From NCBI RefSeq assembly GCF_030269925.1, contig NC_085128.1, positions 16,370,501 to 16,434,500 on the forward strand: 64,000 nucleotides of DNA, in the 5' to 3' direction. The translations under genes and the position numbers were made by a program. The notes under the pieces are model-generated. The model was not told where the DNA came from and ran no database searches. It saw only the letters and a list, made by a program, of their open reading frames with translations. Source of the stretch: Bombyx mori. Taxonomy: Eukaryota; Arthropoda; Insecta; Lepidoptera; Bombycidae. Below, one piece after another: positions 20,601 through 32,600 of the stretch. How positions within the stretch are numbered: the first letter of the stretch is position 1; every line of letters begins with the position of its first letter.

Positions 20601-23600
20601 AGCTGAACTATTCGAACTGCTCGCTCTGACGTCACGCGAGAAAATAGATAAATGTGTCACAAGCCAACGCTTGCGGTGATCGTGCGCTCAGACTCAGGTG
20701 GAACGTGACACTTTTTCGTGCGTGCAGCCGTTGTTCATCTATTTATAAGATGTTATCACGTCAATCATACTCGATGTTTGTATCGAATTGCAGTGCCAGA
20801 AGAGTTTCAATACGACCCGGTGAGCAAGTCGTACGGCGACCCGTCGCGGAGGCCGGAGATCAAGTCGGCGACCATAGAGTTCATCGCGCCCGGCGAGTAC
20901 ATGCTGCGACCCCCGCAGCCCGCGGTCTACCTGTTCTTGTTCGACGTGTCGCAGATAGCCAGAGACTCCGGCTACCTTCAGGTTATAACGTCAACATTTT
21001 CTAAGGACACTTGTAAACACTCTGTTAAGCCAATATAAACGGCCAATAAAAATATTTAGTGGTCTCCCCGTAGTCGATACTATTATGATTCTATTGTCAA
21101 AGACTTATTCTTCTATAATCACAGATTTCGCCAAGACTTTAATAATAATAATACAGTCAAAATCTGTTATAACGACATCGAAGGGACTGCTCATATTCAG
21201 TCGTAAAAACCGATAGTCGTAACAACCGGTGATGTTTAATGTGTATCGTGCAAGTACAAACAAATCGATAGGGAATTATTGGAAAAATATATTTACATAA
21301 TACGCGATTTTTCTTCAATATTAATTTGTTTTCTTTTTCTTTGCGACATTTTTAAAGTTTCACGAATAACTCCACAAAGTTTTGGTGCGTCTTGTGTATA
21401 GATAAGTAATAAACTAACTGAAGAGATATGAAGAAGCGGGCTTTGACTCTACTGCATGCACGTGTTTTGTTTCTAAGAATTAGAAAAGACCCTACACTAA
21501 ACTAAATCCTATTGTTTTCTTTCCTGATTTTAATAGCCATTGAAGACAAATGTGGATACCTATTCAAATTGTTTACAATACAGCTTAGCCGGTTGTTCTA
21601 ACAGATCTAATTCTCCGAAATATTAGTTAAATGTGGTCGTTTTATGAGGTATGTCGTTATAAGCAATGTCGTATAAAGCAATGTTTTTAATAAGGCGGTC
21701 TTATAGCATTCAGCCGGGACCTTTGTTTTAGGTTATTATAACCGGCATGTTGTTCTAAACGATGTCGCAATAAACGGTTTTGACTGTAATAATAATAATA
21801 AGCCTTTTATTTCCCATCACCTAAATATTACATGTAAATATTCTCAACCATATATAACTCCCACATTCAGATCCAATTACATTGCCGTTCAATTTTCCTC
21901 GACAGGAACCCCTATTTGGGTATAGGCCTCCTCCAGCTTAATCCAATTTTCTCTGTTCCCAGCCTGCCTCATCCACTCTTTCCCAGCGGTGACTATGATA
22001 TCATCACTCCATCGTTTCATAGGTCGTCCTTTCCTTCTTTTCCCATTAGGCCCTTTCCATTTTGTCACTTCAATTGTCCATCGTTTGACACTGTAGCGTG
22101 CTACGTGGCCAGCCCATCGCCACTTTAATCTTTTACTGAAGTTTAGGACATCAATTAATTTTGTCTTTTTTCGTATAAATTCACTTCTTACTTTATCTTT
22201 TATTTTTATTTTTAGAATGCTTCTTTCCATAGCTTTCTGGCAATTAACCATTTTTGTTTTTATGGTGGTGTTGAAAGTCCACGATTGGCAACCATATGTG
22301 AGAGTTGGTAAGATGCATGTATCCATAACTGTTTTCTTCAGGTGGAGTGGATAGTCTCCTTTCATTATCTCTTTGAGTGACCAATATTTTTTCCAACTCA
22401 TATTTATTCTACGTTGTACCTCTTCTTCTTCGCCTCTGTCTTCAAATGATATTTCTTTTCCTAGATATATGTATTTGTTTACGAATTCTAATGTTTTTCC
22501 TTCAAGTTTTATTGGATGTTTGACGCTGTTTGTCATTACTTTTGTTTTGTCTTTATTCATTAATAGGCCTACTCTTTTACTTTGTACATTTAGTTGGTTT
22601 ATCATTTTTTCTAGTTTTCTACTGTTATCAGCTAAGAGGACTATATCATCTGCAAATCTGAGGTGACTCAAGTATTGGTTACATATTTTAAGGCCTTCGT
22701 TCTTCCATTTCAGCTCCTCAAAAATGTTATGCAGCACTGCTATAAAGATCTTCGGGGAAAGTGGGTCTCCTTGTCTCACTCCTCTTAGAATAGGTATTTC
22801 AGGTCCTCGGTTCTCTAGTTTCACACAACTGGTGCTCTTGTCGTAAATGTTCTTCAAGACATTTTTGTACTTGTCGTGGACCTGACATTTGTCCAGTGCC
22901 TCCCAGATGGCGTCATGTGAGATCGTATCAAATGCCTTAGCGTAATCGATAAAACCTATATATATTGGTCTGTTGAACTCCTTTTTATTCGTTTTTTTGA
23001 ATAGCATACTTAGCTCTGCCTTCATTTCCGAAGTTTTTTGTTTTATTTTCAATAGTGTCGAGCGTCTGGTCATTAGTTTTACTGTTGATTGTGTAAGAAT
23101 TTTGTTTGAATTACTTTGTTCCTCTTTGTGTTCGTTTGTTGATATGCTTTTTATAATGACGTGTTCTATTTTGTTGTATAGGGTCTGGACATCGTCGTCT
23201 TCAAAAGGTTCAAGTTCTTTTATGTTGTTTTCTAAATTTCTAGTGTACATCATTATTTCTTTTTCAGTTTTGAATATATTTGGGGATGATTTGAACGATA
23301 TCCTACATTTTTTAGTATTTTGTAAAGAATAAGTTGCTCTAACCAGTCTGTGATCGGAACTATACCCTAAGCCGTGCAGTACTTCTATTTTCCTTATACT
23401 TTTGGGCTGGTTTGATAGGATATAGTCTAATTCATTCTTTACTTTTCCATTTGGTGATTTCCAAGTCCATTTTCGATTTTGTCTCATTTTAAAATACGTA
23501 TTCATAATCGACAGTTTGTGTTCGAAGGCAAATTCTATGAGCTTTTCACCTCTTTCGTTTCTTTTTCCATACCCAAATTTACCTAGAATCTTATCTTCTT

Positions 23601-26600
23601 TTGTTTTAGCTATCCCTACTTTGGCATTGAAGTCTCCCATTAGCAGTACATCCCCGCTAGTCTGCGCTTGCGCTTCTTGCAGTGATTCGTAAAATTTTTC
23701 CATTTCTTCTTTAGAAGCCTTTTCAGTTGGTGCATACACTTGAATTATTAATATTATCTTTTTGTTGAACTCAAGTTGAAGTATTGCAACTCTTTCAGAT
23801 AAGCCTGAGAAGCTTAATATATTGTTCTTGTATTCTTTTTTTATCAAAAATCCTACTCCATGAAGGCCAAGACTTTAGGCACATAATAATAAAGACAAAC
23901 AATATTAATCTATTCTCAATTGGGCCACAGACAACAACAAGAAAAGTTTGACAATAAACAAATAGTATGCATGAGTGTGTGTGTCAAATACATGATAGTG
24001 TATGTAATTTTTTAATTTAAATGTATGAAAAATATTAGCATTGTGCACTCCTTCTCTATATTCTCTATAAGTGTGGGAAATTTCATACTCCACCGTCCGC
24101 GCAATTTACGTAAAAAGGGATACATAGTTTTCGCTTCACGTATTATTTAATATATAGGTATATATAAGATATCCTTGTGGAAATGTGAATTTTTGAAATT
24201 ACACTATGGTCATTGGCAAAAAAATTGCAGGTTGTCTGCGACGTGCTGATGAGCAACCTGGACCAGCTGCCGGGCGACGCGCGGACGCAGATCGGCTTCA
24301 TCTGCTACGACACCCACGTGCACTACTACTCCATGGGCGAGGGGCTCGCCAGGCCCAAGGAGATGACCGTCCTGGACATCGACGGTACGTCCTTTAAACA
24401 CTATTGACGCTTAAATGAGGGTAGATTTACTGTTACATAGTCAAAGTTTGAATAGTGCTAAAGATTTTTTTGGTGGGAACGCGAGGAGTGAAGTTGTGTG
24501 ATTTAATTTTGTCTAGTTTAGTGTTTCTTCAGGTTAGTTAATAACGGTGGCTTATTAACTGTTTCGGATCTGTGAAAGTGCACAAATATGAGGAAATGAA
24601 ACAAAGCCGCTGGGCATAACTTCTCGGGATCCTCCAAAAAGTCCACTGAAAAAGTCTCAGTAAATGACGACCACTTTACTGAGATTATATTATTTCATTA
24701 ATTTCGTTGCGTTTTCATTTCATGCCATGTTTCATATTAATTAATCAACTTCATTTCATTTTGTAATATCATTTTTCATATAAAAAAGTTTTCATTAAAA
24801 TTAAAATAAGACTTGACCTAAAAGTCTCAGTTACCAGGTCAAAAATATAAAAAAAAAACGACCAATGAAAATTAACCTTCAAAAAGAATAGTGCTAAACA
24901 GAGTATAGTTACTCGCTGGGGTTCGGAATAAATAAAATTTCACCAAAGTACAACTTAAAACTGTATTCAACACTTGGAACGCTTATAACACTTCACAAAT
25001 ACTTTCAAATTCTCAATTCGCTTCTTTCGCTTTGCTTCAGGTGATACGTTCGCTATTTCGCTCTGAATAGTTCCGATTACTGACTGCGTACCATCTCTAC
25101 AGCGCTTTTATAGCCGATACCTCATTCCTAGAATTATCGAGAATATTCCATATATCTAGTAGTAGTTTCCGCTATGTGATAATAGATAGCGTTGTACTTC
25201 TCGAGCGTTCTAGGTGCTCTACTAGGTCCTTCGATATTCGTTCGACTATTCGGCGATAGATGGCGTAACAGTGTGTACACTTTGCGTGCAGATATATTCC
25301 TGCCGTCCCCGGAGTCGCTGCTGGTGAACCTGGGCGAGCGGCGCGAGGCGGTGTGCGCGCTGCTGGGCGCCCTCCCCGCGCGCGCCGCCCCCGCGCCCCG
25401 CGGCCCCGCGCCCCCCGCCTCCGCGCTGGGCGCCGCGCTGCAGGCCGCCTACAGGCTCATGGTGCGTGCGCTACCTAACCTAACCACGGTCGCTTTTTTT
25501 TTTCATTGCGGTATTAAAAAAAGAAAGAATCGATACAATGTCAAATGAACGCGCAATGGATATCACATGCACTGTTGTTACGTCATCGAGTAATAGTCGT
25601 GGTGGGATGTGTAATGGACATGATATACAGAAAATACATGAAGTCTGCGTCGGAACGTTACTTCGATAAGGCAATGCGTCATAGTAATCGCCTTATCGTT
25701 GCCGCCGCTGACTACTCCCCGAATCCTGACCACGCGGGAGCCAGTCACCGTCGGCGCCCTAGACACGTCCTTACGGATCCATCAGATCCAATAACCCTTG
25801 CATTAGACGCCTTCCGCTCTAACACTAGGAGTAGAGATCCCGGTAACCGTACTCGTCGAACTCGGCAAAGAGTTCGACGTGCAACCTAAGCGTCAGCCCG
25901 TTGAGTTTTTCGCCGGATCTTCTCAGCGGGTCGCAATTCCGATCCGGTAGTAGAGTCATTCGCGAAACAGTTACTCTTGAATTGTTAGGTCTTCCTTAGA
26001 GGCGCTCGGGTAGCTGTTGGCAAATCCCGCCCCTTCTGGCTGAGCCCTTGCTCGCTCACCTGTCCTTGTGAAACTGGAAAGGCCTCAGGGCCACCAGTAA
26101 ACACTCAATCATAAAAGAAAAGGATAAGACGTCCGGTTCATTCGTATGTAGCGATGCACCGGTGTTCGAATCCCGCAGGCGGGCACCAATTTTTTGTAAT
26201 GAAATACATACTTAACAAATGTTCACAATTGACTTCCAGAGTGAAGGAATAACATAGTGTAATAAAAAATTAAACCCGCAAAATTATAATATAGGACGTT
26301 TTGTGAGTTCGCGCGAGTAGGTACCAACGTTCCGCCTATTTCTGCCGTGAAGCAGTAATGCGTTTTATTTCGAAGGGCGGGGCAGCCGTTATACCTATAC
26401 TGATAACTTAGAACCTATATCTCAAGGTGAGTGGCGGCATTTACGTCGTAGATGTCTATGGGCCTTGGTAACCGCTTAAGCAATAAATAATACGGCATGC
26501 CGCGACTGGTGTGGTGTTGCAGGCGCCGACGGGCGGGCGCATCACGGTGTTCCAGACGTGCCTGCCCACCGCGGGCCCCGGCGCGCTGCACTCCAGGTGA

Positions 26601-29600
26601 GCACGCTCCAAGCCAACTCCAACACGACAGCAATAAAGGCTTCGTCAAACAGAACGCGTACTTAGCGCTGCGTTTTAACGTCATCATGTCATACAAATTG
26701 ACTAGATGAGCCTAACTTTCCTTGACCGGCGGGATGGATGTAATGTGCTCTGCGTAAACCCTGTCCCGCCGTCTCAATAGCTCCGACTGGGTTCCCACCC
26801 GGTCCGGGGCAGGGCGCCGGCTGTGAGCGGCAGGAGTTTTTAGTGAGGTTCGACTCCCACATACCCCACCTGCCGTGCGGGTGGGGATCCGGCGATTTTC
26901 TCCTGTGGAAAACGTTCCTTGACGCAACGTAACATCCGCCAAATCATAGTGCCTTCCGATAGCAGTGTGAAAATTTAAAAGTATTAAGGTCAAGCCAGCC
27001 TTATTTTAATTTGAATGAAAACTTTTTTCATACGAAATTTTTTATTATGAAATGAAATGAAAACGAAATGAAATGCGATGAGATGATAATAGGATGAAAT
27101 ATAATCTCAGTAAAATGGTGGTTATTTACTGAGACTTTTTTAATAGACTTTTTGGAGGGTCCCGAGAAGCTACGTCTGGCGACTTTGTTTCATTGCCCCA
27201 CATTTGTGCACATTCACATTGTGATATTAAACAGTTAATAAACCACCGTTATTACACATTTAAATCTGAAGAAACACTAAATAGACAAAATAAATTAAAT
27301 CATACAACTTCACTCCTCGCGTTCTCACCAAAAAGTCATCTAACGCACATGAGATTAGACAGTGATGACTAAATAAATTAATACATGAAATAAAAAATAA
27401 ATAAAAAACAATTGAAGTTTTAGAAATTTATATTGTACTTATCTGATTATATTGTAATTAATAGTAAAATAAACCAAAAACAAATTCGTGAAATTATAAT
27501 ATGAAATTATTTAATTAATATACCTACTATAAATAAAACTCACCTTTAATTACAAAGATAGCGTATTAAGCGAGATGTCGCTTAAAACAAATGGGCTTTC
27601 ATCCCTCGATATTTTTGTATAAGTACTGTAAATACCTTGTAAATGGAGGGTGTAGTATTATCTTCACTTTTCATTTGTATATTTTTATTGTTTTTGTGGT
27701 CACCGTCGCCAGAGATGTTATTACATTTAAATATTGAAAAAATTTAACTACAGTTTGCTATTCTAAAAAAAAAAAAATTTTACTTCTTGTTTCATACAAA
27801 ATGAACTAATAGTACCTTGAGGTCTGGACTCGACGATGCACTGCACGTTGTCCGTGGCTCCAGAAAATAGTCACAGTCAAATAAAACACGATGCCTTCCT
27901 TCCATTTATGACAACAAATGTAATAATGTTTGCAGAGAGGATCCCAACGCGAGATCTTCGAAAGATGTGAACCACTTGAACCCGGCGACCGACTTCTACA
28001 AACGTCTGGCTCTGGACTGCAGCGGCGCGCAGCTGTCCATCGACTTGTTCCTGTTGAACTCGCAGTACTCTGACCTTGCGACGTTAAGTTAGTCATTTAT
28101 ATATTTATTGTTTAGTTGGGTGGACGGACTCACAGTCCACCTGGTGTTGAGTGGTTACTGGAGCCCATAGACATCTACGACGCAAATGCGCCACCCACCT
28201 TGAGATCTAAGTTCTAAGGTCTCAAGTATAGTTACAACGGCTGCCCCACCCTTCAAACCGAAACGCATCACTGCTTCACGTCAGAAATAGAAGGGGCGGT
28301 GGTACCTACCCGCGCGGACTCACAAGAGGTTCTACCACCAGTAATTACGCAAATTATAATTTTTGCGGGTTTGATTTTTATTACACGATGTTATTCCTTC
28401 ACCGTGGAAGTCAATCGTAAACATTTGTTGAGTACGTATTTCATTAGAAAAATAGGTACCCGCCTGCGGGATCGAACACCGGTGCATCGCTCAACACGAA
28501 TGCGCTGGACGTCTTATCCTTCAAGGCCACGACGACTTCTATATAGTCTATATAGCAGCGGTCGGGGAAACCGGGGTAAATTACCCCCAATGGGGTAAAA
28601 TGAAATTTTGGGGGGTAAACATGAAATTTTTGTGAGTAAAAAGTATATATTGAAGTGGAACTTCTTTAGAGTCGTTAAATTTTTAGTAATTGTTTTCTTT
28701 TCAAAATTATCATGGGGGCTATATTATGAAAGATGCTAAAAAGAAGCGATTTCGTTTTTTTTTTGTTTTTCACCATAGGGTAATATCAACTTGCACAAAA
28801 ATATTTTGGGGTAAAAAAGTTCCCCGACCGCTGCTATATAGTACCAGTATAGCTACGACGGCTGCCCCGCCCTTCAAACCGAAGCTCGTTACTGCTTCAC
28901 GGCAGAAGTAGGCAGCGTGTTGGTACCTACCCGCGCGTACTCGCAAGCGCAGTGTACATTGCGGCGTGTGTTGTGGCAGGCGGCATGAGCAAGTTCAGCG
29001 GCGGGTCGGTGTACCACGTGCCGCTGTACTCGAGCGCGCGGCCGCAGCACGTGCGCACGCTGCAGCGCATGCTCACGCGCTACCTCACCAGGAAGATCGG
29101 CTTCGAGGCCGTCATGAGGGTCCGCTGCACCAGGTGAGCGACCGCACCCCGCCCTCCCAGCACTACTCATTACCTTGCCTCTCTCATTGGTAGGCAGTGG
29201 CTTGGCTCCGCCCCTGGCATTGCTGAAGTCCATGGGCGACGGTAACCACTGACCATCAGGTGGGCCGTGTGCTCGTCTGCCTACAAGGGCAATAAAAAAT
29301 AATCATTAATTGTAAGGCTCATTTAGGAGGACAGGCTACCCCCGGGCCTATTCACTACCTTGCCTCTCTTTTTAATCGTAAAACCCAGTTCGAAGGACAG
29401 GCGAGCTGATAACAGAATACCAGTTCATAACGAGAAATAATCTTTAATTACCAAATATTTTTAATTATGAAACATGTTTGTTAAAAAAAATTAATATGAA
29501 GTATTCCAGATGTAGACCAGGGTAGAATTATTATAGGTATAAATATTGTTGATTTTTATTTTGATGGGTTAAAATTTTTCGTAGGTCACTCAGGTATATA

Positions 29601-32600
29601 AGTCATCTAAAAATAGTTATAAATAGGCATCTACGCATATAATTTAAAGAAGATTCGACAACTTTCTCCAAATATTGTAGATGTCTTATTTAAATATTAA
29701 TTTTATTCACTTATTTGTTTGCTAATTATAGTACTATATTTTGATTTGCAATTTTTTTTTATCAATGTAACATGTAATCTTACGTTTTTCGAGTAATGAA
29801 ATTGTAAATCTTAATAAATAGCTCAAAATTGTATATAACAATTGAAAAAAAAAATCGAATTAGTTTTTTTCGATTTTTTGCATTTTCTGAGAAGATTTAC
29901 TATAGTAATAAATTTTTTTTTCACCATCGGAAAGTAGAGATTTCAACAAACAGAAAACATACCAACTTTTTGGAAAAAGCTGATATTTTGACGGGTGAGT
30001 TTTCGATTGAAAATTAGGGTGCTTTTTCGATATTAATTCAAATAAGGTGAAAAAAATAAATATTTCTAATCAAATAAATTACAGCGTATTTGGGACATAA
30101 AAAGGTATGTTTTCACCAAATTTCGTGAAAAAAACAATTTTTTTGAAAAAGATAAAAATAAAAAACCAAAAACAAGGTTTTTTGAATTTTTCACATAATA
30201 TATTTTGAGGTTATGAGAAAAAGTGTAAATACAAAAGTTTTAGATCTTTTTATTACCTTATAACTTTGCCATTTGACTTAGTTTTGCCGGAAATCGAGAA
30301 AAACCGTTTTTTACACTTAAACCCCCCATCCCCTTCCCGACCTCAGATCGCCCGTAAATTATTATTTTTATAATATTCCCCTCCTTTTCTAACGGGTTTC
30401 ATCCTACTATTTTTTTTTTGTTTTAATAATTATAGACCCGGGTCGATAACTTTGTAATAAATAAGTCACATTATTAATAAAATTTATTATCACGGCTTGT
30501 CATCTCAAATAACATTTTTCACCACGCATTCAACCAATAGTACCAACAGGTTTGATGAAAATTGTGCGAAGAGTGATGAGTTATTTTAAATCCCTAAGTA
30601 CTTCGATTCATCCATCACCAATCTTACATACACGTTAATAGGCCACACCGAAGTGTGGCGTCAAAAATACTATAGACTCATTTGAGTGTTCCCCTCCACG
30701 GAAATCTTTAGTAAAAGGCGAAAGATTTATACGTTTTGAAGGGAAACCAGAGATATATGAAATTGGCAATCAAAATTCTTTATAGTTGTTTGAGTCAAAA
30801 GTCGTCAGCGCGACTCAGCTTATGCGCACAACGCCATCTACTGATGGCATTGTTGAACTAATTTTACTTGTGCTTGAACTCGACAATATATTATCCGGTC
30901 ACCGTTCTTATCGAAACCGTTGCTTGCGTCGAAGGGTTCGGCGAGTAAACTAACCTTAAAAAAATAATAAAAATCATTCGCTAGAATGTAAATTTTCTTA
31001 AACTACTATTAAACTTGTAGCTTTCTGAATCAGAATATTCGCTGGGTAAATTTGGTGAGAGCCAAATGTCTACAGATCAGATTTTTTAGACAGCCGAATT
31101 CACGACCCGCTTTTATTTTTCACCTTAGAAGGCTGTCCGCTCTCTGATCAGTGTTCGAATACACCTCAACCACCGGTCTTCGAACCCGTCGCTTGCGACA
31201 AAGTTTTCGGAGAGTAAACTAACCCATAGTCACAGCCCACTGAGTTTCTCACCGGATCTTCTCAGTGGGTCGCATTTCCGTTCCGGTGGTAGATTCTGCG
31301 AAGCACTGCTCTTACTTGGGCTACTCGTATGGATATATTGGGTTTAAGGGTAAAAACGGATTTTCTCGATTTCCAGCAAAATTAAGTCCTATGGAAAAAG
31401 TCAAATGGTAAAGTTGTAGGTAATAAAAAGATCTAAAACTTTTGTATTTACACTTTTTTCACATAACCTCAAAATTTATGTGAAAAATTCAAAAAACCAT
31501 GTTTTTGGTTTTTTTTTCTTTTTCAAAAAAAAAAAAAAATTCACGAAATTTGGTGAAAACTTTCCTTTTTATGTCCCAAATACGTTGTAATTTATTTGAA
31601 TAGAAATATTAATTTTTTCACCTTATTTTGAATTAACATCGGAAAAGCACTCTAATTTTTAATCGAAAATTCACCCGTCAAAATATCAGCTTTTTTTTAA
31701 AAGTTGGTATGTTTTCTGTTCGTTGAAATCTCTACTTTCCGAAAAAATGTTACTATAGTAAATCTTCTCAGAAAATGCAAAAAATCGAAAAAAAACTCGA
31801 ATTCGATTTTTTTTTAAAATTATTATTTACAATTTTGAGCTATTTAATAAAATTTACAATTTAATTACTCGAAAAACGTAAGATTACATGTTACATTGAT
31901 AAAAATAATAATTGCAAATCAAAATATACTACTATAATTAACAAACAAATAAGTGAATAAAATTAATATTTAATAAGACATCTACAATATTTGGAGAAAG
32001 TTGTCGAATCTTCTTTAAATTATATGCGTAGATGCCTGTTTATAACTATTTTTAGATAACTTATATACCTGAGTGACCTACGAAAAATTTTAGCCCATCA
32101 AAAGGTATTTCCAAGAAAAGTGGGGAAGGGGCTAGGCGGGTCTGGGTTAAGACCCCAGACCCGCCTAGCTGGTAGTAAGCTACATACATACCTACTATTT
32201 CGGAGCAGCTGTAACAACCGTTAGCCTAGCCAGTATTCGAAATACAGTACATACAACATCGTTTATAAAAATACACGTGCACGCTGAGTTTCTTTAAAAT
32301 AATTGTGACAATCTTACTTAAAAAAAAAAAAAACTTTTCGAATCTGCATAGGAAGGTAAATACTATCTCTATTTTTATCTGTATCAATCAACTCGAACAT
32401 AAAAATAGTAATATTTTCTTTAAAAAATAATATGCTTAATGTAACATAATTTTAGATACATTCAAAATATATCTTAAAAGACATAAAAACATAGCTAAAA
32501 ATATTAAAAATATATATTTTGAATATATGTATCTGAAATATATTTGAAACGTATAAAATATATATGAAAATTGGCCAAAAGTTAATTATTAAAAATATAT

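Larger units (their letters stand above)
18982..20793. other. Sec24 intron 3
   Basis: Contains family D copy 2 (19258-19645) running into a piece of family I, and a second family I fragment (20414-20534). The remaining stretches, including 19700-20400, show nothing I can name. Confidence 0.65.
21142..23865 (-). mobile_element. 5'-truncated RTE-like LINE with nested MITE
   Basis: Minus-strand non-LTR retrotransposon flanked by an exact 12-base target duplication, GCCAAGACTTTA, at 21130-21141 and 23866-23877. Its 3' end is a TTA microsatellite just after a GAAATAAAAGG signal, and a MITE (21154-21786) sits within that tail. The 5' end is cut inside the endonuclease domain. RTE membership is inferred from the ORF sequence and microsatellite tail. 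Confidence 0.85.
20982..24230. other. Sec24 intron 4 with nested insertions
   Basis: A family H repeat (21052-24170) split by an RTE LINE, whose tail was itself split by a MITE. These account for nearly all of the intron. Confidence 0.8.
24385..25291. other. Sec24 intron 5
   Basis: Occupied by family E (24462-24870) and LTR-like family D (24908-25270); only short unique sequence borders the exons. Confidence 0.75.
25462..26522. other. Sec24 intron 6
   Basis: Mostly repeat: family B' (25728-26115) directly followed by a SINE (26119-26492). Confidence 0.75.

Noticed and set aside
22973..23332. 119-codon plus-strand ORF
   Set aside because: Antisense shadow of the RTE LINE ORF.
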